Shown here piece by piece: positions 33,647-41,044 of a stretch of DNA of 64,000 nt. Within the stretch, counting starts at the first letter, position 1. Each line of letters starts with the position of its first letter. The stretch comes from Mucilaginibacter rigui (lineage in GTDB: Bacteria; Bacteroidota; Bacteroidia; Sphingobacteriales; Sphingobacteriaceae), in NCBI RefSeq assembly GCF_014773275.1, contig NZ_JACWMW010000001.1:930001-994000 (forward strand), written 5' to 3'. Under the pieces are notes generated by a model, which saw only the letters and a list, made by a program, of their open reading frames with translations, was not told the DNA's origin and searched no databases. The translations under genes and the position numbers were made by a program.

Positions 33647-35515
33647 TTACTGTTTCCCTTTTTTGGTGTAGATATAAACCACACCATATTTTGCTTTGTC
33701 GCCGTATTTTTTTACGGTGTCGGCGCTGTTGCTTGTACTCATTCTGTCAATATCAAAAGCCGACAGTTTCTTTAGCTCTTTTTCGCTGGCAATTTTACCA
33801 TCAATCACAATCAGTTTATCTGATATGCGGTTAACATTGGTGCTATTGGTTGTATAAACATAGCTGGCGGTCGTGTTCCAGCCTTTTACATTCTTTAGTT
33901 TTGTTTGTGGGGTAGCTGCAAACACAATATTGTTCCCGTTAAGGTGGATGCTGTCGGTTAATTTTGTTGCGGTGCCATAACCGGTTACTACAACTTCTTT
34001 CACGTCATCTGCCGATGTAGATCCATCTTTTTTACGTGCAATAACAGTTACGTTGTTCACGTTACCGTTTAATTTTAAACCGGGTAAGGCAGATATCACC
34101 GCGACTTCTGATCCAGAAAGGTTATCGGTGTTTTTATTTACACCGTTTATCCTGATGTTGGTTATCTGGCGCCTTTTGCCCAGTTTATCAGATAATGCTT
34201 TTCCTTCTTCAGAATCTTTTGTAGCTATAAATATTACGTCTTTATTATTATTAAATGTATAATTCTCTACTGCATTAAATTTCCGGTCGCCGGAGTTGAT
34301 TATGTTAACGCTCTCAATTGTTGATGGATCAACCTTTGAGAATATGGCGTTATCCACCTTTTTGCCATTTAAAACTATGTTCATCGAATCGATGGTGTGA
34401 TTGTTTGCGGTCCTGATATAGATTTTTTGTTTTTTGCCGGTATCAGCTTTTACATCATAAGCAACAAATAATGTTTTTTTTAACTTGAGTGTATCGGTTT
34501 TGGCGGTTTTTGCAGTAGTGGTTTTTGCTTTTTTATCAGGTACAGTATCTGCAAATGCTATAGCAGTTTGGGCAGCTTGTTTAATAGCGGTTGTAACCGG
34601 CTTAATGGTTAATGCAATTTTGCGGGTAATAGGCTTGGTTATTTCGGCCTTTGATAAGGTAAATACCAGCAGCAGCACCACAACAGCGGGAACCACAAAC
34701 GCATAACGCGCTAGTTTAAACTTTGAAGATCTTTTAGCGTTCATCATAATTATGCGTTTTTTAATGGTTGAAATATTAAAATGGTTTACTATGCCGGGGG
34801 TGGTAGCATTAAAGCTCACATTCACCAGGCTGTATTGATAGGTTTTACTATCGAAGCCCTTATTCAGGATCTTCCGGTCGGTTATAAATTCAATGTTTTC
34901 GCGTACGGCTTTTTTCATGAGCCATATACCGGGGTTAAACCAGTAGAATACGCTGCTTAGTTCGGCCAGTAAAATATCTATGGTATGCCATCCGTTTACG
35001 TGTACCTGCTCATGTAATAGTATGGCTTGCAGGTCGGTAGGGGTGTGGTTGGCAGGGTTAACATAAATGCTGCGCCAAAAAGAGAAAGGTGCGGCTTCGC
35101 CTTCCATTATCCTTACATCATGTTCATGTATGCGTGCCGGTTTCGATTGGCGGTATAACTGAAACAGCGAGAACAACTGCATTAATAACCTAAACCCCAG
35201 GAATATGGCCCCGGCCCAAAATATAACCGTTGCCCATTGCCAGTAGTTGGGTTGGGTAAGTGGTTTTATGAGGCTTACAGCAGGCGCCTGCCAGTTTAAT
35301 ACAACGGTTTGTACCGGTTTGGCAAGGGTTTCATGCCTTTGGGCAAAATCGCTCAGGTCTATTTTAGGGTAAAGGGTAGCAAATACAATGGCAACCATTA
35401 AGTATGCCCTGTTTAATGTGTAAAAAGTAAGGTGGCGAAGCACCAGGTAATAGCCCGCGCAAAACAACAGTAATGCGATATTAACTTTGAATAAAAAGAC
35501 AAATAAGGCCGGCAT
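33647..35515 (-). CDS. BlaR1-type M56 peptidase with SusC-like plug tail
   Basis: 622 aa. The N-terminal membrane part has four helices and the M56 zinc protease motif HEQVH (168-172) with downstream acidic ligands in RENIEF. Another helix (about 270-288) is followed by a periplasmic C-terminal half. That half carries the SusC/TonB-plug-like phrases VKEVVVTGYGT and, at the end, KYGVVYIYTKKGKQ. So this is the Bacteroidetes BlaR1-like form, with no beta-lactamase-type sensor. It probably works with the BlaI regulator 4 bp upstream: signal binding outside, intramembrane proteolysis of BlaI inside. The inducer is unknown. Confidence 0.85.
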   Translation of the reverse strand: MPALFVFLFKVNIALLLFCAGYYLVLRHLTFYTLNRAYLMVAIVFATLYPKIDLSDFAQRHETLAKPVQTVVLNWQAPAVSLIKPLTQPNYWQWATVIFWAGAIFLGFRLLMQLFSLFQLYRQSKPARIHEHDVRIMEGEAAPFSFWRSIYVNPANHTPTDLQAILLHEQVHVNGWHTIDILLAELSSVFYWFNPGIWLMKKAVRENIEFITDRKILNKGFDSKTYQYSLVNVSFNATTPGIVNHFNISTIKKRIIMMNAKRSSKFKLARYAFVVPAVVVLLLVFTLSKAEITKPITRKIALTIKPVTTAIKQAAQTAIAFADTVPDKKAKTTTAKTAKTDTLKLKKTLFVAYDVKADTGKKQKIYIRTANNHTIDSMNIVLNGKKVDNAIFSKVDPSTIESVNIINSGDRKFNAVENYTFNNNKDVIFIATKDSEEGKALSDKLGKRRQITNIRINGVNKNTDNLSGSEVAVISALPGLKLNGNVNNVTVIARKKDGSTSADDVKEVVVTGYGTATKLTDSIHLNGNNIVFAATPQTKLKNVKGWNTTASYVYTTNSTNVNRISDKLIVIDGKIASEKELKKLSAFDIDRMSTSNSADTVKKYGDKAKYGVVYIYTKKGKQ

Positions 35516-35519
35516 GGTA

Positions 35520-35882
35520 TTATTGTTTAGGTTTTTCTATCAGGTTAAGGATCTCTTTTAACTCAGATGCGCTGATCTTTTTCTCGTTGGCGAAAAAGGT
35601 AACCAGGTCTTTATACGAGTTTTTAAAATAGTCGCTTACAAAGCCGCTCATAAAGCGTTTTTTGTATTCCTCTTCTAAAATAGCGGGGGTATAGCGGTAC
35701 GAGTTACCCAGCTTTTCGCCGGTTACAAAACCTTTGCGTTCCAGGTTTTTTATGGTTGATGCCAAGGTGGTATAAGGTGGTTTAGGCTCGGTCATTTGAT
35801 CAAGAAAATCCTTAATAAAACCTGTGCCGGCCTGCCAAACAGCCTGCATTGCTTCTTCCTCTTGTTGTGATAATTTCTCCAT
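35520..35882 (-). CDS. BlaI/MecI/CopY family repressor
   Basis: 120 aa winged-helix repressor. LSQQEEEAMQAVWQAG at the start, recognition region YTTLASTIKNLERKGFVTGE, and a C-terminal dimer helix. It is expected to bind its own promoter and to be cleaved when the M56 partner is activated. Its stop lies 4 bp before the M56 start, an operon. Confidence 0.92.
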   Translation of the reverse strand: MEKLSQQEEEAMQAVWQAGTGFIKDFLDQMTEPKPPYTTLASTIKNLERKGFVTGEKLGNSYRYTPAILEEEYKKRFMSGFVSDYFKNSYKDLVTFFANEKKISASELKEILNLIEKPKQ

Positions 35883-36024
35883 GTTTACTACGATTATTTC
35901 GTAAATATACGACTGCTTCGTAATAATGCAAATTGTTTAACAAAATTTAACAGATTTATTTCCGGATTGCAGCATTATACACAGGCTACAGTGCTGTACT
36001 ATTTTTAGTTGCACTAAAAAGTGC

Positions 36025-36032
36025 TAAATTTG
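36025..36032 (+). promoter_or_regulatory. Bacteroidetes -7 box (TAAATTTG)
   Basis: TAAATTTG followed by A lies 34 bp before the SDR gene and matches TAnnTTTG. A TTG 13 bp upstream is closer than the usual spacing. Confidence 0.45.
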
Positions 36033-36066
36033 ATCTATCCCCCGGCCTAATTTAAATTGATACGAT

Positions 36067-36915
36067 ATGCCTTTTACAACTACAGTTATAACCGGCGCAA
36101 CATCCGGTATAGGTAAGGAAACCGCCATGGCTCTCGCCAAAAAAGACCACGCTGTTTATATGCTGGTACGTGATATGGAGAGGGGAGAAGAGTTACGACA
36201 AGAAATAATTGCGGTTACAAAAAACAAGAACGTTTATGTATTAAAATGTGACCTGGCCGATATGGCAAGCGTACGCGACGCTGCTGGTGTTTTAAAAGCA
36301 AGCTTAATGGCTGTTAATATACTCATAAACAATGCGGGTGGCATTTTTGCCGAACGGCATGAGAGCAAAGACGGTTATGAAATGACTTTTGCTGTTAACC
36401 ACTTAAGCCATTTTTTACTGGTAAATAACCTGCTGCCCTTATTGCAAAAAGGCCAGGCGCGTATTATAAATGTAAGTTCGGAGGCGCACCGCATGGCTAA
36501 ACCCAATTTTAATGACCTGCAATGGTTAAAACGCCCGTACTCGGCATGGAAGGCATACGGAACCGCCAAACTATTTAATATATATTTTACCCGTTCGCTG
36601 GCTATTAAATACGGGCCAAAAGGTATTAGTGCATTTGCACTGCACCCGGGCTTGGTTAATACCGGTTTCGGCACAGGCTTAACGGGCATAGGCAAAACAT
36701 TAATGTGGCTGGCCAGGCCTTTTATGATCTCGGCCGAGAGCGGTGCGCAAACAAGCATTTACCTGGCCTCAGCTGCAAGGATTGATGCAAAAAGCGGTAA
36801 GTATTTTAAAAACCGGCATGTAGCCAGCCCATCTGCACAGGCAACTGACGAACTTGGTCGCAACAGGCTTTGGGACCTGAGCATGGAAATGATAAAGCCC
36901 TTTACAGATCAATAG
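36067..36915 (+). CDS. SDR family oxidoreductase (retinol dehydrogenase-like)
   Basis: 282 aa. Cofactor motif TGATSGIG (9-16), NNAGG structural motif, and the active-site Tyr and Lys in YGTAKLFN, with an upstream Ser in INVSSEAHR. The layout resembles the RDH/WWOX-type SDRs that bind NADP(H). Substrate not readable. Cytosolic or peripheral; it stands alone, followed by a cytochrome gene. Confidence 0.88.
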   Translation: MPFTTTVITGATSGIGKETAMALAKKDHAVYMLVRDMERGEELRQEIIAVTKNKNVYVLKCDLADMASVRDAAGVLKASLMAVNILINNAGGIFAERHESKDGYEMTFAVNHLSHFLLVNNLLPLLQKGQARIINVSSEAHRMAKPNFNDLQWLKRPYSAWKAYGTAKLFNIYFTRSLAIKYGPKGISAFALHPGLVNTGFGTGLTGIGKTLMWLARPFMISAESGAQTSIYLASAARIDAKSGKYFKNRHVASPSAQATDELGRNRLWDLSMEMIKPFTDQ

Positions 36916-36991
36916 CGTAACATTATTATTGCTTATTGCGGTTTTAATTAAATTTTTTTAGTTTTAGATGTTTAAACGCGATTACATTATT

Positions 36992-37504
36992 ATGACAATC
37001 AATAAAAAATTAATAGCAACAATGGGCCTGCTTTCGGCAGTGGTATTTATGGCTATGTCGCCGGCTGTTAAACCGGCCGACGAACCATTCAAAAACCTTA
37101 AGGTATTACCCAAAAACATTTCTAAAGAAGAAATGCATAAAACGATGGAGGAGTGGGAACATGCATTAGGTGCGCGTTGCAGCTTTTGCCATATGCGTAA
37201 CGAGGAAACCAAAAAGATGGATTTTGCCGCCGATGGAAAACCCGAAAAAGAGATGGCCCGCGAAATGTATAAAATGACGCAGGAGATCAACAAAAAATAT
37301 TTCCACGCGAAAAAGGATAGTACAGACAGGATAATGGAAAGCAGCATTAACTGCTACACCTGCCACCGTGGGGTACAACACCCTGAAGTGGTAAGGGCAT
37401 CAGAACTGCCACGCCAGGTACCTGCCGGCCAGCCGTCATGGGCACCAGGTGCAACACCGGCCCCGGGTTCAACACCACCGCCAGCTCCGGAGAAGAAACC
37501 ATAA
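36992..37504 (+). CDS. secreted dihaem cytochrome c, reaction-centre-cytochrome-like
   Basis: 170 aa. A signal helix (about 8-25) brings it to the periplasm. Two CxxCH haem sites: CSFCH (63-67) and CYTCH (121-125). The spacing and the flanks (KNISKEEMHKTMEEW, then ALGARCSFCHM) fit the PF02276-type cytochrome family seen in non-phototrophs. A Pro/Ala-rich tail ends the protein (from about 143). Start 36968 (MFKRDYII) is possible but the ATG at 36992 gives the better signal. It likely carries electrons; no oxidase or reductase is adjacent. Confidence 0.85.
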   Translation: MTINKKLIATMGLLSAVVFMAMSPAVKPADEPFKNLKVLPKNISKEEMHKTMEEWEHALGARCSFCHMRNEETKKMDFAADGKPEKEMAREMYKMTQEINKKYFHAKKDSTDRIMESSINCYTCHRGVQHPEVVRASELPRQVPAGQPSWAPGATPAPGSTPPPAPEKKP

Positions 37505-37521
37505 AGTTTTTTTGAGGTTAG

Positions 37522-37715
37522 TTTAACCACAGAGAGCACTAAGATTCCACAGAGGTCACAGAGATTTATTCTTTGTGGCCTTTTTTGTTTTAACAATGCT
37601 TGGGATTTTTAAACACAAAGTGCACAAAGATTTTTCACAAAGATCCTGGGAGTTTACTTGTATTAAATAAATGCTTACCTCTGTGCTTTTTCTCTCTGTG
37701 CCTTCTGTGGTTAAA
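37522..37715. mobile_element. MITE-like element, 194 bp with terminal inverted repeats
   Basis: Ends TTTAACCACAGA (37522-37533) and TCTGTGGTTAAA (37704-37715) are perfect 12-bp inverted repeats. They extend to 18 bp with 2 mismatches. Inside, further ACAGAG/CTCTGTG pieces pair. A 3-bp TAG flanks both ends (37519-37521 and 37716-37718), a possible target duplication. It codes for nothing. The TTTAACCACAGAG family is also known from other bacteria as non-autonomous repeats. Confidence 0.75.
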
Positions 37716-37729
37716 TAGAATTTACAGCG

Positions 37730-38944
37730 TTATATATTTTGCGCTATAACAAAGCCACTTGCCCAGGCCCATTGAAAGTTATAGCCCCCCAGCCAGCCGG
37801 TAACATCAACACATTCGCCGCCAAAGTATAGGCCCGGTACTTTTTTACTTTCGAGGGTTTTTGATGATAGCTCGTTGGTATCTACACCGCCCGTCATTAC
37901 CTCGGCTTTATCGTAACCTTTGGTACCGGCAGGTTTCACTTTAAACTCGTGCAGTAGTATGCTGATATCTTCCAGTTCGGTTTTGGTAAGCGATGCCAGG
38001 TTTTTATCGGCGGGAATATAATTAACCAAAGCCTCGGCAAATTTGCGGGTAAACAAGTTAGAGAGATAAGCCAATAACATCTTCTTGCCATTTTGCTCAC
38101 GTTCCTGCAGTATCAGTTCAATAATATCTTTACCGGGCAGCAGGTCAATAAAAATGCTTTCGCCGGGTTTCCAATAGGAGGAGATCTGTAATATGGCCGG
38201 GCCGCTCAGTCCCCAGTGGGTAAACAGGATGTTCTCTTCAAAACTTGCCCTGTCGTTCCATACCCTGCAAAAAATACTGTTGCCCGATAATTGCTCATAC
38301 CAGGGCTGGTCTTTACCTGTAATGGTAAGCGGCACCAGGGCAGGGGAGGTTTCGGTAACAGCCATACCAAAATTGCGGGCGGTACGCAGGCCAAAATCAG
38401 TAGCGCCCATTTTAGCGATGGGCAGGCCACCGCTGGCAATAACAACTTTTGGGGCGAATAATACTTGCTGCTTGCCATTCCTTTCTATTGAAATATTGAA
38501 CCCATCTTCGGTTTGCTCAATGGCGGTGACCTCGGTATCGCACCATATCTCCTGGTCAAGGTCGTTGCAAAGATTGGTAAATACATTCACCACATCTTTG
38601 GCCTTATCGCTCACCGGGAAAAGCTGGCCAAGTGTTTTCTCTTTCCCTTCGATGCCATAGGTTTCAAAAAAAGTTACGGTATCATCCACGGTCCATTGCG
38701 CTAAGGCTGATCGGCTAAAGTGCTCATTCTGCGAAATGAATTGTTTGTGCGTAGCGTATAAGTTGGTATAATTACACCTGCCGCCACCACTTATCAATAT
38801 CTTGGCGCCCACTTTATCGTTCTTCTCTAATACCAATGTACGCTTGCCTAAAAAACCGGCTTGCACCGCGCACATTAATCCGCAGGCGCCGCCGCCAATA
38901 ATTATAGCGTCAAAGTTTGATTGTTTTGTTAAATTTGCTGTCAT
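37730..38944 (-). CDS. HI0933/BaiN-like flavoprotein oxidoreductase
   Basis: 404 aa. FAD-binding start FDAIIIGGGACGLMCAVQAG, family marks LILEKND-like LVLEKNDKVGAKILISGGGR, CNYTN, and the end GWLGGYNFQWAWASGFVI. Uncharacterised HI0933 family related to BaiN and lycopene-type NAD(P)/FAD oxidoreductases. Start 38944 ([11 protein letters not shown]) was chosen because the longer frame would run through the nuoA coding sequence. The start codon shares bases with the nuoA ATG, opposite strands. Confidence 0.88.
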   Translation of the reverse strand: MTANLTKQSNFDAIIIGGGACGLMCAVQAGFLGKRTLVLEKNDKVGAKILISGGGRCNYTNLYATHKQFISQNEHFSRSALAQWTVDDTVTFFETYGIEGKEKTLGQLFPVSDKAKDVVNVFTNLCNDLDQEIWCDTEVTAIEQTEDGFNISIERNGKQQVLFAPKVVIASGGLPIAKMGATDFGLRTARNFGMAVTETSPALVPLTITGKDQPWYEQLSGNSIFCRVWNDRASFEENILFTHWGLSGPAILQISSYWKPGESIFIDLLPGKDIIELILQEREQNGKKMLLAYLSNLFTRKFAEALVNYIPADKNLASLTKTELEDISILLHEFKVKPAGTKGYDKAEVMTGGVDTNELSSKTLESKKVPGLYFGGECVDVTGWLGGYNFQWAWASGFVIAQNI

Positions 38945-39551
38945 GGATGCTGTGGCGCAAATATCAGAATTTGGAAAGATACTTATCTTTTTAATTACAG
39001 GCATTGTTGCAATTGGCGGGTTGTTTTTTGTGAACCGCCTTTTAGCCCCCCGTAACCCCAATACCGAAAAGTTAAGTACCTATGAATGTGGCGAAGAACC
39101 GACCGGCAATGCATGGCTGCCATTCAACTCCCGTTTTTATGTTATTGCATTGGTTTTCCTGTTATTTGATGTAGAGATGGTGTTTGTATTTCCCTGGGCA
39201 ACAGTTTTTGGTAACCGCGAAATTATAGCTGCAGATGCACGTTGGGGGTGGATATCACTGACGGAAATGTTCATCTTTTTAGGGGTATTGATACTTGGCC
39301 TGGCCTATGTATGGCTTAAAGGCGACCTAAACTGGATAAAACCTACCGTAAGTCTTCCCCAAACAGACGCCCGCATACCACAGGCGTTATATGACAGCCT
39401 GAACACGCAGCAAGGTAATTTTAGAGTGAAGGAGTTTAGTTTAGAAGTTTCGATACCCGCAGCTGCTACAGTTACTACAACTGCTGCTCCTTCCGAGCCG
39501 CGCAAACCTATGTTTAAACCAGCTTTTAAAAAACCAGCCAATGACGCCTGA
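38943..39551 (+). CDS. nuoA: NADH-quinone oxidoreductase subunit A
   Basis: 202 aa. Membrane subunit of complex I with three hydrophobic helices (about 13-30, 67-85, 105-125) and the marks YECGEEP and [20 protein letters not shown]. Typical NuoA is about 120-140 aa; the C-terminal 60 residues here (after about 140) are an added hydrophilic tail ending [11 protein letters not shown]. It starts at 38943 opposite the flavoprotein gene and overlaps nuoB by 11 bp. Confidence 0.92.
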   Translation: MDAVAQISEFGKILIFLITGIVAIGGLFFVNRLLAPRNPNTEKLSTYECGEEPTGNAWLPFNSRFYVIALVFLLFDVEMVFVFPWATVFGNREIIAADARWGWISLTEMFIFLGVLILGLAYVWLKGDLNWIKPTVSLPQTDARIPQALYDSLNTQQGNFRVKEFSLEVSIPAAATVTTTAAPSEPRKPMFKPAFKKPANDA

Positions 39552-40032
39552 TCTGACCAACGAAGCCGGTGGCATTGTGATCACCAAAATGGACGACCTG
39601 CTGAACTGGGCGAGGCTGTCATCGCTATGGCCATTAAGCTTTGGCATTGCCTGCTGCGCGATAGAAATGATGGGTGCTATGGCCTCTACATACGATCTGG
39701 ATAGGTTTGGTGTTTTCCCGAGGCCTTCAGCACGGCAATCAGATGTGATCATTATAGCCGGTACGGTCACCTTTAAAATGGCCGAGCGCATTAAACGCCT
39801 CTACGAGCAAATGCCCGACCCTAAATATGTAATTTCGATGGGCTCATGCTCCAACTGCGGCGGCCCTTACTGGCAGCACGGCTACCATGTAGTAAAAGGT
39901 GTTGACAGGGTTATCCCGGTTGATGTTTACGTACAAGGTTGCCCGCCAAGGCCCGAGGCTTTGATAGGCGCCATCCTGGAATTGCAGAAGAAGATAGAGA
40001 AAGAGCATATTGTAGCGGGGGTAACCGCTTAA
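39541..40032 (+). CDS. nuoB: NADH-quinone oxidoreductase subunit B
   Basis: 163 aa. Carries the N2 [4Fe-4S] cluster with ligands Cys38, Cys39 (GIACCAIE), Cys103 (MGSCSNCGG) and Cys134 (VQGCPPRPE). Cytoplasmic side of complex I, next to NuoD. Translationally coupled to nuoA. The next gene would normally be nuoC; here repeats and a broken lysE follow instead. Confidence 0.96.
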   Translation: MTPDLTNEAGGIVITKMDDLLNWARLSSLWPLSFGIACCAIEMMGAMASTYDLDRFGVFPRPSARQSDVIIIAGTVTFKMAERIKRLYEQMPDPKYVISMGSCSNCGGPYWQHGYHVVKGVDRVIPVDVYVQGCPPRPEALIGAILELQKKIEKEHIVAGVTA

Positions 40033-40165
40033 TCTAACTGTAATTTCGAGGAAAGCGCAGCGACGAGAACCGACCGTAGGGAGCTCATCGCAGATAAATC
40101 TTGTTCGAATGATAAACGGCGAACCCTGCATAATGAACAAGATATATCCTCGTACCTCGTTCGAT

Positions 40166-40216
40166 ATGACAAATCTCTTTTGTGACTCATTTCGCTTTTT
40201 AAATATCCTTTACATT
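40166..40216 (+). repeat. 51-bp direct repeat, copy 1
   Basis: Begins ATGACAAATCTCTTTTGTGA and ends TATCCTTTACATT. Identical to 40320-40370 except one C/T change. The copies lie 154 bp apart and flank the palindrome. Confidence 0.85.
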
Positions 40217-40319
40217 CCGCCCTTGTTGGTGTTGTCACCAACAAGCCGCCATGCTTGGCCATCATATAGTATTTACTACCTGCCTCAAGGTTGTTGGTGA
40301 CAACAACAACGGCAAAAAT

Positions 40320-40370
40320 ATGACAAATCTCTTTTGTGACTTATTTCGCTTTTTAAATATCCTTTACATT
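40320..40370 (+). repeat. 51-bp direct repeat, copy 2
   Basis: Second copy, ending 6 bp before the lysE remnant start. With the following bases it forms TACATTTG (40365-40372), a good -7 box that copy 1 lacks (there TACATTCC). This suggests that a duplication copied promoter DNA of the lysE gene upstream. Confidence 0.85.
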
Positions 40371-40376
40371 TGCCAT

Positions 40377-41005
40377 ATGGGTATAGATAATTTTGTAACC
40401 TTCGCTCTAACCGCATTTTTATTTATCATGACACCTGGGCTTGATACCCTATTTGTAATAAATAAGGCCATTGGGCAGGGTAAAAAGGCAGGTATATATT
40501 CGGCATTGGGAGTTAACGCGGGTGTATTGTTCCATACCGTGCTGGCTGCGCTTGGCCTATCGCTTATAGTGGCAAAATCGGTATTGGCCTTCGCCATTGT
40601 TAAATATCTTGGCGCGGCGTACCTCATTTACCTGGGTATCAATAAACTGGTATCTAAAAATAATGGCATCGTGCTAACCGCGGTTGATAAGGCCGATAAA
40701 AGCAACATGCAAAATTTCCTGTCGGGGGTGGTAACCAAGTGCTAAACCCAAAGGTGGCCCTGTTTTTCCTGGCATTTTTTCCTTAGTTCATCAAAAAAGA
40801 AGCATTGAGCCAGTCTTTGCCATTTGTAATACTGGGCCTTACCTACGTGTTTTTGGGTTTAATATGGTATGTATTGTTAAGCCTGTTTGTATCTTTCTTC
40901 TCACAAAAATTCATCAGCAACCCTAAAGCCGGTAATTTTCTTAATAAATTCTCGGGCGTAGCATTTGTATTGATGGGAATAAAAGTAGCATTCTCTAAAA
41001 AGTAA
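40377..41005 (+). pseudogene. LysE/RhtB family exporter, broken
   Basis: About 209 codons in total. Part one (40377-40745) is a normal LysE/RhtB start: MGIDNFVTFALTAFLFIMTP, then GLDTLFVINKA and LGAAYLIYLGI. At about 40735 one base is missing, so the frame shifts and ends VVTKC-stop. The other frame continues with the expected LNPKVALFFLAFFP, but there the next codon is a TAG where homologues carry Gln (LPQFI). Part two then runs to 41005 (LPFVILGLTYVFLGLIWYVL). Two independent disabling mutations, so decay rather than a sequencing slip is likely. Intact members export amino acids. Confidence 0.85.
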
Positions 41006-41030
41006 CGTTTTAACCTTAGCGCATATTAAT

Positions 41031-41038
41031 TACATTTG
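41031..41038 (+). promoter_or_regulatory. Bacteroidetes -7 box (TACATTTG) of accC
   Basis: TACATTTG lies 6 bp before the accC ATG, so the leader would be very short or absent. Confidence 0.5.
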
Positions 41039-41044
41039 TTACCT

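Larger units (their letters stand above)
40033..40376. other. repeat-rich gap between nuoB and lysE remnant
   Basis: 344 bp without an intact gene. It contains a REP-like imperfect inverted repeat (about 40043-40165, TTTCGAGGAAAGCGCAGCGA with later CCTCGTACCTCG). It also holds a perfect 9-bp palindrome TTGTTGGTG-TTGT-CACCAACAA (40223-40244) and two copies of a 51-bp direct repeat. The piece GTTGTTGGTGACAACAACAA at 40290 resembles a part of the palindrome again. Confidence 0.65.

Noticed and set aside
38802..38942. upstream extension of nuoA
   Set aside because: The extension lies inside the flavoprotein gene on the other strand and does not resemble NuoA.
38945..39061. N-terminal extension of the flavoprotein on the minus strand
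   Set aside because: It runs through the start of nuoA, and the standard FAD-binding N-terminus begins at 38944.
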